Source: CAVSRC01 sp963743015 | GTDB lineage: Bacteria > Pseudomonadota > Alphaproteobacteria > Rhizobiales > Kaistiaceae | Assembly: GCA_963743015.1 (NCBI GenBank) | Contig: CAVUOD010000014.1 | Location: 578,070-642,069 of the forward strand | DNA: 64,000 nt | Direction: 5' to 3' | Part shown: one piece after another, positions 27,906 through 38,930 of the stretch | Numbering within the stretch: the stretch's first letter is position 1 | Layout of the letters: every line of letters starts with the position of its first letter | Position numbers and translations under genes: made by a program | Notes under the pieces: model-generated | Seen by the model: the letters and a program-made list of their open reading frames with translations, nothing else | Database searches by the model: none | Told to the model about the DNA's origin: nothing

Positions 27906-28568
27906 ATGCCGTTCCGTGACCGCAGGGACGCCGGGGTACGTCTGGCGGCGGCGCTCGCCGGTTACAAGGCGGAGAGCCCGGTGGTCCTTGCCCTGCCGCG
28001 CGGTGGCGTGCCGGTCGCGGCGGAAATCGCGACTGCCCTCGCCGCACCGCTCGATCTCATCCTGGTGCGCAAGATCGGCGTGCCCTTCCAGAAGGAACTG
28101 GCGATGGGCGCCGTCGTCGACGGCGGCCAGCCGACCATCGTGCGCAATGCGGACGTGATCGCCATGGCCGACGTTTCGGAAGACGAGTTCCAGGCGGTGT
28201 GCGCGGCGGAGCTTGCCGAGATCGAGCGGCGGCGGCGGACCTATGTCGGCGAACGGCCGCCGGTGACGGTCAGCGAGCGCACGACAATCGTCGTCGACGA
28301 CGGGCTGGCGACGGGCGCGACCATGAAGGCAGCGCTGCGGGCGCTGAGGACACGCGCGCCCAGGCGTCTGGTGATGGCGGTGCCGGTGGCGCCGGGCGAT
28401 ACGCTGGCCGACATGGAAAGCGAAGCCGATGACATCGTCTGCCTGGAAGCGCCCGAAATCTTCGGCGCCATCGGCGCCTTCTACGACGACTTCCGGCAGA
28501 TCAGCGACCGGGAGGTGATCGCGCTCCTCGCGGCTTGCGCGGCCAGGTCGGAAGCGGGGCCGGATTGA
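27906..28568 (+). CDS. Phosphoribosyltransferase-domain protein, 220 aa
   Basis: The type I PRTase fold is marked by the PRPP-binding loop TTIVVDDGLATGATMKAAL (residues 125-143), an N-terminal LALPRGGVPVAAEIA and LILVRKIGVPFQKELAMGAV. This subgroup of stand-alone PRTases often occurs near stress and hydrolase genes; the base substrate is unknown. GGAGG lies about 9 bases before the ATG. The C-terminal half shows FGAIGAFYDDFRQISD, conserved in this group. The frame is intact, and it is separated from the DTW gene by 51 bases. Confidence 0.85.
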   Translation: MPFRDRRDAGVRLAAALAGYKAESPVVLALPRGGVPVAAEIATALAAPLDLILVRKIGVPFQKELAMGAVVDGGQPTIVRNADVIAMADVSEDEFQAVCAAELAEIERRRRTYVGERPPVTVSERTTIVVDDGLATGATMKAALRALRTRAPRRLVMAVPVAPGDTLADMESEADDIVCLEAPEIFGAIGAFYDDFRQISDREVIALLAACAARSEAGPD

Positions 28569-28792
28569 ACACAGTCGGTGCCGGGCCGGTGGGTCCCCGC
28601 AAGCTGACGCCGGATCAGCGCCTGTCTGCGCATGCTGGTCCGCCGCGATCCCTGAGCAGCCGGGACAATCGCCTTCTGACGCCGGTTTCGCCTGGGGCGC
28701 ATATCGGGCCCGCCAGCCGCGCAGGAGAAGCGGACAGGCCGTCACGGATGCTGCCCGCGGGGCAACCGGTCGATCGTGTCGTGATGGAAGGC

Positions 28793-28868
28793 TGGTACAG
28801 CTGGCTGGGCTCGAACCAGCGACCTACGGATCCACAATCCGCCGCTCTACCAACTGAGCTACAGCTGC
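28793..28868 (-). tRNA. tRNA-His (anticodon GTG)
   Basis: The reverse strand folds as a cloverleaf: acceptor GCAGCTG/CAGCTGT, D arm GCTCAGTTGGTAGAGC, anticodon arm GCGGA-TTGTGGA-TCCGT with anticodon GTG, T arm GCTGG-TTCGAGC-CCAGC, discriminator A and encoded CCA. The first pair is G1:U72 and the base before G1 is not G. This lack of G-1 with A73 is the known alphaproteobacterial tRNA-His type. Confidence 0.96.
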
Positions 28869-28949
28869 ACGTCAGGCCGGCGGGAACCTAGGATCATTGC
28901 CGGGGCGGTTCAAGAAAAAAGCCGCCCTGGCGGAGCCCGGAAATGAAAC

Positions 28950-28976
28950 GGCCCGGAACCGTCTCCGGTCCGGGCC
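28950..28976 (-). terminator. Hairpin terminator candidate after phasin gene
   Basis: GGCCCGGA and TCCGGGCC arms with an ACCG/CGGT extension (one bulged A) form a strong hairpin 27 bases beyond the phasin stop. On the minus strand it is followed by GTTTCATTT, and a second small hairpin with a run of six T lies at about 28917-28935. Confidence 0.65.
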
Positions 28977-29002
28977 GCCAAGCGGATGCTACAGGAGGGC
29001 CG

Positions 29003-29485
29003 TCAGGCGGCGTTGAGGTCCTTGAAGGTCTTCTCGACCTTCTCGGTCACCGGCTTGGTGGTCGTGGTGATGTACTTCTCACCGAGCGCCTGGAGTTCCT
29101 TCATCTGCTCGGTCATCGCCTCGAACTGCTTGCGGGCGAAGGCCGACTGAAGTTCGACAAGATCGGACATGGTCTTGGCTCCGAACATATCGCGGGCAAA
29201 GGCAAAGGACGCGTCACTATTGGTCTTGGCAGCATCGATCGCCTTGACGCTGATGGCCAGAGCGCCGTCGCGGGCATTTTCGAAGGTCTCCTCGAAAAGA
29301 CCGGTGGCTTCCTCGCTGGCGGTTTTCAGCTTGGCATAGGCGTCGCGTGCCTGGGTCGCCGACTTCTCGGCGAATTCACGAAATACGGCAGGAACCTCGA
29401 AGCTCGGCGTCGGAAAGCTGAACGCTTCGAACGGGGTTGCGGTCGGTTTCGCCGTCTTGCTGGTCTTGCCGGTTGCGGTGGGCAT
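29003..29485 (-). CDS. Phasin family protein (polyhydroxyalkanoate granule-associated)
   Basis: A 160-aa amphipathic helical protein of the phasin_2 type: a low-complexity start (MPTATGKTSKTAKPTA), FEVPAVFREFAEKSATQARDAY, the core helix ARDMFGAKTMSDLVELQSAF and FEAMTEQMKELQALGEKY, ending VEKTFKDLNAA. Phasins coat polyhydroxybutyrate granules and control their number and size. Upstream is a candidate PhaR-like operator (29584-29617). Acetoacetyl-CoA synthetase, which recycles products of PHB breakdown, lies 4 kb away. A hairpin terminator follows. The frame is intact. Confidence 0.9.
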   Translation of the reverse strand: MPTATGKTSKTAKPTATPFEAFSFPTPSFEVPAVFREFAEKSATQARDAYAKLKTASEEATGLFEETFENARDGALAISVKAIDAAKTNSDASFAFARDMFGAKTMSDLVELQSAFARKQFEAMTEQMKELQALGEKYITTTTKPVTEKVEKTFKDLNAA

Positions 29486-29583
29486 GGGTTCGTGATCCTC
29501 GAATGTGTTGGCCGGATCGGCGGAAGGGCGCTTCCAGATCCGGGGAGTGGCGTGATGATCTGTCCATCAATATAGGCAGGAAT

Positions 29584-29617
29584 TTGTGCATTGCAACAAA
29601 TATATTGCATCGCACAA
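29584..29617. promoter_or_regulatory. Candidate PhaR-type operator for phasin gene
   Basis: Two inverted copies of a 12-bp element, TTGTGCATTGCA (29584-29595) and TGCATCGCACAA (29606-29617), flank a 10-bp AT-rich spacer about 100 bases upstream of the phasin start. The TGCRNYGCA core in both copies resembles sites reported for the polyhydroxyalkanoate repressor PhaR in rhizobia. The assignment is inference from position and motif. Confidence 0.5.
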
Positions 29618-29780
29618 GATTGCCATGGCCGCGGCGCTTTATCCCCCCTTGCGCCGCGGTTCCCGTGGCAGGCATGCTCGGCCGAACCGCCATCTGAGAC
29701 CGGTCGGCCGGTTAACCGCGATCACAAATGGTCGATGCGAAAGGCCGCAGGCACGTGGACCGTGACCAAATCCGGCTGTA

Positions 29781-29795
29781 TTAACATATTGTTAA
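29781..29795 (+). promoter_or_regulatory. Full CtrA-like binding site (TTAA-N7-TTAA)
   Basis: TTAACATATTGTTAA matches the CtrA full-site consensus TTAA-N7-TTAA on both strands and is a perfect 6-bp palindrome with a 3-base spacer. It lies 44 bases upstream of the kinase ATG, where a site could overlap the promoter. Confidence 0.55.
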
Positions 29796-29838
29796 GCTTC
29801 GAGACGGCGCGCGGGGAGCGCGAGGACGGGCTGACCGG

Positions 29839-32800
29839 ATGAACGGCAAGACCTATCCCTATCTCGACCTGGTTGCGCTTGCGCCGGTCGGCGCGACGTT
29901 GCTCGACCCGCGCCCGGCAATGGTGTTCAGCGCTGACGGCACGCGCATCCTGTGGGCCAATGAAGCCGGTGTCGTGCTGTTCGATGCACGCCACATGGCC
30001 GATCTGCTTGACCGGCAGCTTACCGGCATGAACCCGCTCAAGGCCCAGATCGCGCGCCTTGCCCGGCTGTTGCCGACAGCGACAAGCCGGCTCGAGATCC
30101 TGCGCATCGGACAGGGTGTCACCTTCACCGCGCTTGCCGCAGCCTGTCGTCGGCTCAATCTCGCCGACCGGACGAGCGCGGTACTTGCGGTCGCGGCGGC
30201 CGGTGGCAGCAGCGAGTCGCTGGTCACGCGCGCCGAACGGCTTGCCGACGCGATCGCCGAGGACGATTGTCTGGCGGCGGTCCTCACCCATGACGGCAAG
30301 GTGCTCGGCGCCTCTGGCGGCTACGACGCGCTGGCCCCGGCGGAAAGCGCGATCGACGCGCTGGTTGCCACGGCGGCAGGGGCGCGCGACGGGCTTGCCA
30401 AGCAGGCCATTGCCATCGGCCGCAGCGAACGACCGGCCGGCGTGGCGCGCTTCACTGCGGGCGCGCGCGAATGCTTTCTGCTCATTGTCGGCCCCGCCGA
30501 GAGCGTGCAGGCGGTTGCTCCCGCGCCCGTGGCCGAGCCCGCACCGGCGGAGCCGGTCGCCGAACCGGAACCCGAGCCCGAGCAACCGGCGCCGCAATCC
30601 GAACCGGTCGCCATAACGCCGGCGCCGGTCGAAGCGCCGCCACGGCCAGCACTGCAAAACGTCCTGCGCTTCGCCTTCGCACTCGATCGCAATCGCCGCT
30701 TCAGCTTCGTCTCGCCCGAACTGGCAGAGGCCGTCGGCACCGACCAGGCTGCCGTCATCGGCAAGTCGTGGGAGGCGGTGGCCGAGGTCCTCGGTCTCGA
30801 TCGCACAAGGTACTGTCGGCGCCGCCCTGCCGGCGGCGCGGACGTGGTCGACCCGCGTGCGTTGGCCGACCAGCGGCGGCGAGACCATTGCCATCGACCT
30901 GTCGGCCTTCCCGCTGCCGATCCCGAACGGGCACGGCTATCGCGGCTTCGGCCTTTGTCATCTCGACGACCGCCAGCCGGATGCCCGCGCCGAACGGCGG
31001 TCGCTCTCCGAAATCGTCGCGATCGCCGAGCCGGAGCCTCAGCCGGAGGAGCCGGACACGGTCGCCTCTGCCGCGCCTGAAGCCGATGCGGCGCCGCCGC
31101 CCGAGGCCGAGCCCCCTGAGCCACCGCTTGCCGAACCGGAGGCAGAGGCACCTGCCCCACAGGAACCGGAGCCGCCGGCGCCGCGCCGCTCGCCGATGGC
31201 GATCACCGACGATCTTGACGATGTGGCGCGCAAGATCGTCGAACAGGGTGGCGGGCAACCACCGCAACGGCTCGCCGGCGCCGGCCACAACAAGGCGGCG
31301 CGAGAGCCGTCCAACATCGTGCGTCTGCCGAATGCTGCGTCGCGGCCGCCGCCGCGGCTTTCCGGCATGGAACGCGATGCTTTCGAGCGCATCGCCGAAA
31401 CGCTGGGTGTACGGCAGAGCGCCGACGAGCCGCCGCCGGACGGGCAAGCGAGCGCAGACGCCGAAGACCAGAAGGAACCGGCGAAGCCGACGAAGGCGCC
31501 GGCGATCGAGACCGACACGCGCCTGCTCGATCGCCTGCCGGTCGGGCTGGTGGTGTTCCGCGACCACCGGACGCTGTTCGCCAACCGCGCTCTGCTCGAG
31601 CTTGCCGGCTACGAGTCGCTTGCCGCGTTCGTCGCGGCGGGCGGTGTCGATGCCATCTTTCCGGACGGCGCCGAGGGCTGGGCGAACGGCACGGCGGTCG
31701 GCGGCGGACCGCTGACGGTGCGGCGCGCCGACGGCGAGCCGACGGCCGTGGAAGCGCGGCTCAACGCCGTCACCTGGGGCGAGGTGACCGCCCTGATGCT
31801 GACGATCTCACCGAGCCACGCGGAAGACGACGAGGACGAGGAGTCGCTGGTTGCAGCGCTGGCCACCGCCGAAGCGCGCAGCGAGGAACTGGCGGCGATC
31901 CTCGACACCGCCACCGACGGCGTCATCGTGACCGACCGGGCGGGGCGCATCGGCAGCATGAACCGGGCGGGCGAAGCGCTGTTCGGGATCGATGCCAGCG
32001 AATATGTCGGCCGGCCGTTCACCGATCTGCTCGCCGACGAAAGCCACCGCCCGGCCCTCGACTATCTCGACGGGCTCGCCGCCAACGGGGTTGCCTCGGT
32101 ACTCAATGACGGGCGTGAGGTCATCGGCCGGGTGCCGCAGGGCGGGCTGATCCCGCTGTTCATGACCATGGGGCACATCGGCGAGGGCGAGAAGTTCTGT
32201 GCCGTGCTGCGCGACATCACCCACTGGAAGAATGTCGAGGAGGAGCTGGTGGCGGCGCGGCGCGCGGCCGAGACCGCCAACGCCCAGAAGTCCGATTTCC
32301 TCGCCAAGATCAGCCATGAGATCCGCACGCCGCTCAACGCCATCATCGGCTTCTCCGAAGTCATGATGGAGGAGCGCTTCGGCTCGATCGGCAACGAGCG
32401 CTACCGCGCCTACCTCAAGGACATCCACGTCTCAGGCCAGCATCTGATGAGCCTGATCAACGACCTGCTCGACCTGTCGAAGATCGAGGCCGGCAAGCTC
32501 GACCTGTCGTTCGAGGCGGTCGCGGTCAATGCGGCGATCCAGGAATGCGTCGCGCTGATGCAGCCGCAGGCCAATCGCGCGCACATCATCATCCGCACCT
32601 CGCTGTCGGGCGATGTGCCCAGCGTCGTCGCCGATCCGCGCTCGCTCCGCCAGATCCTGCTCAACCTGCTCTCCAATGCGGTGAAATTCACCCGCCCCGG
32701 CGGTCAGGTGATCGTGTCGAGCGCGATCGAACCGAACGGCGAGGTGGTGGTGCGCATCCGCGATACCGGCATCGGCATGTCGGAGAAGGACGTGGAGACG

Positions 32801-32986
32801 GCGCTGAAGCCCTTCCGTCAGCTCGCCACGACCAAGGGCGGCGACCAGCGCGGCACCGGCCTCGGCCTGCCGCTGACCAAGGCACTGGTCGAGGCCAACC
32901 GGGCGAGCTTCGCCATCGACAGCGCCGTCGACCAGGGCACGCTGGTCAAGATCACCTTCCCCACGACGCGGGTGCTGGCGGGTTAG
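29839..32986 (+). CDS. PdhS/DivJ-like PAS sensor histidine kinase, one frameshift
   Basis: A large cytoplasmic kinase of about 1049 aa. The N-terminal part has LALAPVGATLLDPRPAMVFS and FARDGTRILWANEAG-like PAS sequence. There follow two proline/glutamate-rich linkers (near residues 230-260 and 395-430) and PAS domains (RFSFVSPELAEAVG; LPVGLVVFRDHRTLFANRAL; ILDTATDGVIVTDRAGRIG). The HisKA motif is KISHEIRTPLNAIIGFSEVM, then GSIGNERYRAYLKDIHVSG, N-box LLSNAVKFTRPGG, G1 RDTGIGMSEKD and GTGLGLPLTKAL. The H-box and following helix are those of PdhS/PleC/DivJ kinases that act on DivK in alphaproteobacterial cell-cycle control. A one-base shift near 30805 joins the two long frames (about residues 1-322 and after). 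It has no membrane segment. Confidence 0.82.
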
Positions 32987-33030
32987 GGCGCGGCGCTCCC
33001 ACAGCAGAACCACCGGAGCTGGCACCTCTT

Positions 33031-33206
33031 CATCTCCCCCCTTGAGGGGGAGAACGGCGAAGCTTGCGGATCGCGTTAGCGAGACGTTAGCGGAGCCGAG
33101 GGGGGTACCGGTATGCCCGTGCCACGACCCCCCTCTTAGCTGCGCCAACGATTTCCGCCTTCGGCAAAATCGGGCTCCGCTATTCTCCCCCTCAAGGGGG
33201 GAGATG
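33031..33206. repeat. Intergenic element with perfect 24-bp inverted ends
   Basis: The 24 bases at 33031-33054 are the exact reverse complement of those at 33183-33206, and each arm also folds on itself (CTCCCCC/GGGGGAG). They enclose 128 bases with no ORF. No target-site duplication is visible. It lies between the convergent kinase and aacS genes and is similar in style to the blocks near 12740, 21071 and 41201. Confidence 0.75.
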
Positions 33207-33224
33207 GGAGATTGCCGCGGCGCC

Positions 33225-35186
<1,962 letters not shown>

Positions 35187-35353
35187 CGATAGCGCTCCCT
35201 GCCTTGTCGCCCCGTTATCGATAGCGTTGTGGCCGGTCCCTGTCATCGCCCGCGTGCCGGGCGCGCGCCAAGATCGTCCGCGACCAGAAATTTCTTGCGG
35301 TTGGCGGCTTTTCTTCCTACCCAGAGACACCCATTCGAGGAAACTCCGATCGC

Positions 35354-37132
35354 ATGAAACGCATAGCCATCCTGGCCATCATTGCTGTCGGATTGGCGGG
35401 ACTTGGCGCATTGGCTGTGCCGCTGCTCGTCTCGCCCGACCTCATCAAGCAGCGCATCGCCGAGCGGATTGCCACCGCCAGCGGACGGCAGGTGACGCTT
35501 GCCGGCGAACCGAGCCTGTCGATCTACCCGCATCTTGCCGTCACCATCGATCACCTGACCATCGCCAACCCCAAGGGCATGGGCGACGATCCGTTCCTGG
35601 TGGCGGACGAGGTGACGACCCGCCTTCGTCTGTTGCCGCTGTTGACCGGGCGGGTGCAGTTCGACGCCTTCGAACTGGTGCGGCCGCGTGTCCATCTGAT
35701 CACCGACGAGGCCGGCCACTCGAACTGGCAGATGGCCGGCAACGACAGCAACGGCGGGCCGGCGATCGCCGATCTCGCCCTCGGCCGGCTGCAGATCGCC
35801 AGTGGCACCGTCATCTATGACGATCTGGCGAACAAGCGCCACGAAGAGATCGACGCGCTCGACCTCGACCTCAGCTGGACAGCGGCAGAGTCGGGCGTCA
35901 GCGGCAACGGCAAGCTGCAATGGCGCGGCGAATCCATCGAGTTCAACGGCTCGGTCGCCAATCCGCTGGCCCTTTTCGCCGGCAACGGTTCGGCCGTCCG
36001 CTTCGCCGTCGCTTCGACGCCGCTGCGCGTCTCCTTCAACGGCAACGCGCTCGGCGTCGATGGCGCCAATCTCGAAGGCGATGCTTCGGTGAGCACGCCG
36101 TCGCTGCGCAAGGTGGTGGCGTGGCTGGGCACGCCGCTCGGCAACGGCTCGATCCTCGGCCCGGCGTCGATCGAGGGCAAGCTCGCCTGGCACGGGTCGG
36201 GGCTTCTGTTCTCCAAGGCCAAGCTCAGCCTCGACGGCAACGACGCCCAGGGGGTCATGTCGTTGGACTTCGGCGGTGCGCGACCGACCGTGCAGGGCAC
36301 CTTCGCCTCCGCCAAGCTCGACCTGTCCCCCTATTTCGAGGCCGTGCGCGCCGACATGAGCGCCAACGGGCCGTGGCCCTTCGCGGCGACGCGGCTGCCG
36401 GTTGCCGATCTGGTCGACTGCGACCTCCGGCTTTCGGCGAGCGAGGTGCTGATCGGCGCCATACGCATGACCGGCGTCGGGGCGACCGGCACCATCAAGG
36501 ACGGCGCGGTCACGGTGAACATCGGCCAGGCGCAGGTCTATGGCGGCAAGCTTGGCGCCACCATTGCCGCGAAGATGGACAGCGACAGGCTCGTCGGTCA
36601 CGTCAAGGCATCGATCGACGGCGCGCTGACGCAGGCACCGCTCAAGGATCTCCTGGATATCGGCGTGCTCTCCGGCAAGGCGCAGGCGAGCATCGACATC
36701 AGCGCCGCCGGCGCCACCTGGGGTGCGCTGGTCCAATCGATCGCCGGCGATGCGTCGATTGCCGTCGTCGACGGCACATTGGCCGGGATCGACATGAAGG
36801 CGATCGCGACACGCATGATCGACCCGCTGGCCGAGCCGATGCCGCTGGGGGACGGTTCGGCATCGTTCGACGAACTCGCCGGTACGCTGGTGATCGCCAA
36901 CAGCATTCTGAGCACCAGCGACCTGACGCTTAAGGGAAAAGACTATGCGGTCGCACTCACCGGACGCGGCTCGCTGGTCACCGGCTCGGTCGAGGCGAAC
37001 GCCACGCTGGCGATGAAGGCCGGGGCGGGCAAGACCATACCGCTCGCCGTCACCGGCACCTGGCGGGCACCGCTGATCGGCCCGCGCCAGCTCACCCTCG
37101 AGGGCGGCGGCGCTGGCCAGCCGCGCGGATGA
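35354..37132 (+). CDS. AsmA-family inner-membrane/periplasmic protein
   Basis: A 592-aa protein with one N-terminal membrane anchor (IAILAIIAVGLAGLGALAVP) and a large periplasmic part. The AsmA N-terminal signature is clear: LIKQRIAERIATASGRQVTL, SLSIYPHLAVTIDHLTIANP, then LRLLPLLTGRVQFDAFELVRP. The C-terminal AsmA_2-type region includes GDASIAVVDGTLAGIDMKAIA and ends with PLAVTGTWRAPLIGPRQL. AsmA-like proteins are bridge-type lipid-transfer or outer-membrane homeostasis factors. The frame is intact. It starts 168 bases from aacS, divergently. Confidence 0.88.
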   Translation: MKRIAILAIIAVGLAGLGALAVPLLVSPDLIKQRIAERIATASGRQVTLAGEPSLSIYPHLAVTIDHLTIANPKGMGDDPFLVADEVTTRLRLLPLLTGRVQFDAFELVRPRVHLITDEAGHSNWQMAGNDSNGGPAIADLALGRLQIASGTVIYDDLANKRHEEIDALDLDLSWTAAESGVSGNGKLQWRGESIEFNGSVANPLALFAGNGSAVRFAVASTPLRVSFNGNALGVDGANLEGDASVSTPSLRKVVAWLGTPLGNGSILGPASIEGKLAWHGSGLLFSKAKLSLDGNDAQGVMSLDFGGARPTVQGTFASAKLDLSPYFEAVRADMSANGPWPFAATRLPVADLVDCDLRLSASEVLIGAIRMTGVGATGTIKDGAVTVNIGQAQVYGGKLGATIAAKMDSDRLVGHVKASIDGALTQAPLKDLLDIGVLSGKAQASIDISAAGATWGALVQSIAGDASIAVVDGTLAGIDMKAIATRMIDPLAEPMPLGDGSASFDELAGTLVIANSILSTSDLTLKGKDYAVALTGRGSLVTGSVEANATLAMKAGAGKTIPLAVTGTWRAPLIGPRQLTLEGGGAGQPRG

Positions 37133-37229
37133 CCGATATTTAACGTTGGCAGACGTAGGGCGCCGGTTGCTCACCCGTGTTGGTGGTGAAGGGCGTCGAA
37201 TGGGCGATGCCCGCAAGAGGAAAATCCTT

Positions 37230-37796
37230 ATGTCTGCCAAGACCTTGATCATCGCCAGCGCGATGCTTGCGGCTTCCACCGCTCTGACTGTTCCCGCCTT
37301 CGCAGCCGGCGGCGACGGCACCGGCCCGAACGGCGACAATCCGCCGCCCGCTGCCCAGCAGCAGGCCCCGGTCCGTGCCACGATCATGTTCAACCTGCTC
37401 GACACCAATCACGACGGCGCGGTCGACAAGGACGAATTCGCGGTTCTGTCGACGGCGACCTTCGAATCGCTCGACACCAACCATGACGGCAAGCTGACGG
37501 CGGACGAACTGCGCGGCCGCTTCGGCCCGATGCTCGGACAGCGCGGCGGTCGCGGCGGGCCCGGCATGCAATGGCAGGACCGCGACGATCGCGGCGGCTG
37601 GGGCCGTGGTCCCGGCATGGGCCGTGGCCCCGGCATGGGCCGCATGGGCTTCGGCGGTGCCGGTCCGCAGGGCTTCGGACCGCGGCTGAGCTTCAACGAT
37701 ATCGACACCAACCACGACGGTGTGATTTCGGCTGACGAGTTCGCGGCCCACCAGCCGGCCCCCGGCCAGGGGCGCGGCTACGGTCCGCGGCGGTAA
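37230..37796 (+). CDS. Secreted EF-hand protein with three calcium loops
   Basis: A signal peptide (MSAKTLIIASAMLAASTALT, cleavage near FAA-GG) is followed by three canonical EF-hand loops. Each has D-x-N/D-x-D-G and a twelfth-position glutamate: DTNHDGAVDKDE (near residue 60), DTNHDGKLTADE (near 85) and DTNHDGVISADE (near 165). Between loops two and three is a glycine/arginine/methionine-rich stretch (RGPGMGRGPGMGRMGFGG). ATG at 37230 has AAGAGGA about 9 bases upstream. It lies 37 bases before an ECF sigma gene on the same strand, suggesting a periplasmic calcium or metal-binding input to that module. Confidence 0.88.
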   Translation: MSAKTLIIASAMLAASTALTVPAFAAGGDGTGPNGDNPPPAAQQQAPVRATIMFNLLDTNHDGAVDKDEFAVLSTATFESLDTNHDGKLTADELRGRFGPMLGQRGGRGGPGMQWQDRDDRGGWGRGPGMGRGPGMGRMGFGGAGPQGFGPRLSFNDIDTNHDGVISADEFAAHQPAPGQGRGYGPRR

Positions 37797-37833
37797 CAAG
37801 GGCGACGCACTCGGGGCGAGCTGAGGGAGACCG

Positions 37834-38514
37834 ATGGAATGGCTCATGACGCTCGCCCCGGTGGCCACGTCGCGAAAAACGCGACGGGAGCCGGCTTCTG
37901 CCGGTAAGATCGCGGCCACCGGGGGGCGACGCTCGTTGGAAACGAATGCCGGCACGACCGATGAGGCGCTGGTGGCGGAGATCGCCGCCGGCGATCAGCG
38001 CGCCTTCGCCGAGATCGTGCGGCGGCACGCCGGCCGGCTGAGGGCCCTGGCGCTGCGCTTCAGCGGCGGCATGGCGGAAGCCGACGATATCGTGCAGGAG
38101 ACCTTCTGGAGCCTGTGGCGGAACGCCGGCCGCTGGCAACCGGGCGGTCCGCCGTTTGCCGCCTACCTCACCCGGATGGCGATCAACCGCGCCATCGACG
38201 GGGAGCGCAAACGCAAGACCCGGCGCTTCTTCGGGCTGGATGCGGTCGAGGATGCGGCCGATCCGGGCCTGCCGGCCGACCAGCAGATGGAGACCAGCAG
38301 CACGCTCAAGGCGGTCGCCCGCGACATCCATGCATTGCCCGAGCGACAACGAGCGGCCATTCTGCTGGCGGCGGACGGGGAACGGTCCAATGCCGAGATT
38401 GCGGAAGCGATGGGACTGTCCGTCGGGGCGGTCGAACAGCTTCTGGTCAGGGCGCGGCGAACGTTGAGGATGCGACTCGCCGAGCGCGAGGCGCAAGGGG
38501 GACTGGAAACATGA
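37834..38514 (+). CDS. ECF sigma-70 factor
   Basis: A 226-aa RpoE-like factor. Region 2 at about residues 60-125 contains RALALRFSGGMAEADDIVQE, TFWSLWRNA and MAINRAIDGERKRKTRR. Region 4 at about 165-215 contains LPERQRAAILLAADGERSNAEIAEAMGL and the helix-turn-helix continuation VEQLLVRARRTLR. An unusual N-terminal extension of about 38 residues precedes the usual start; a later in-frame start may be used. Its stop overlaps the ATG of the next gene (ATGA), whose product is the presumed anti-sigma factor. Confidence 0.9.
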   Translation: MEWLMTLAPVATSRKTRREPASAGKIAATGGRRSLETNAGTTDEALVAEIAAGDQRAFAEIVRRHAGRLRALALRFSGGMAEADDIVQETFWSLWRNAGRWQPGGPPFAAYLTRMAINRAIDGERKRKTRRFFGLDAVEDAADPGLPADQQMETSSTLKAVARDIHALPERQRAAILLAADGERSNAEIAEAMGLSVGAVEQLLVRARRTLRMRLAEREAQGGLET

Positions 38515-38930
38515 ACCTTGAACGATTTGAAGAAACCTTGAGCCGGCTTGGCGGAGACCTGACGCGGTGGCCGGCGTCCGAACGCGCCGAGGCCGAGGCG
38601 TTGATTGCCGCCGATCCGCAGGCGGCAAAGCTGCACGGCCAGGCGACCAGACTCGACGCGGTCATGGGGGCCGTCATGGCGCCGGTGGCCATTGACGCCG
38701 CCGCGATCGGCCGGATCATGGCCGGCATCGACCACCGCAGGCATCGCGACCTGACGCTGCAGCCGACGCGGCGCCTGTTCGCCTGGGCAAGCGCGGCGAT
38801 GGTCGTCTTCCTGGTCGTCGGCTTCGCCGCCGGCGTGGCAATCCCGACCAATCAGGGCGAAGACACGCTGGCCGGGCTGATGTTCGGTTCGAACGGCAGC
38901 TCATACGCCGATTCCGGGAGCGTGCTATGA
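38511..38930 (+). CDS. Predicted membrane-anchored anti-sigma factor
   Basis: A 139-aa protein with a cytoplasmic N-terminal part (MNLERFEETLSRLGGDLTRW; EAEALIAADPQAAKLH) and one membrane segment at about residues 86-108 (FAWASAAMVVFLVVGFAAGV), followed by a short periplasmic tail. No CHCC zinc motif is seen. Size, single membrane pass and the ATGA overlaps with both the sigma gene before and the sensor gene after support an anti-sigma role; the sequence alone does not prove it. Confidence 0.75.
   Translation: MNLERFEETLSRLGGDLTRWPASERAEAEALIAADPQAAKLHGQATRLDAVMGAVMAPVAIDAAAIGRIMAGIDHRRHRDLTLQPTRRLFAWASAAMVVFLVVGFAAGVAIPTNQGEDTLAGLMFGSNGSSYADSGSVL

Larger units (their letters stand above)
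29486..29838. other. Divergent intergenic region between phasin and PdhS-like kinase
   Basis: This 353-base stretch contains no gene. It holds the inverted TGC-type repeat at 29584-29617 (nearer the phasin) and a TTAA-N7-TTAA site at 29781-29795 (44 bases before the kinase). The rest is GC-rich leader sequence. Confidence 0.7.

Noticed and set aside
33031..33206. Insertion sequence
   Set aside because: Inverted ends are present but there is no transposase frame and no target-site duplication; recorded as a repeat element.
35243..37408. Open frame of 721 codons antisense to the AsmA-like gene
   Set aside because: No recognisable domain, low-complexity acidic/basic repeats, and the sense gene is clear.
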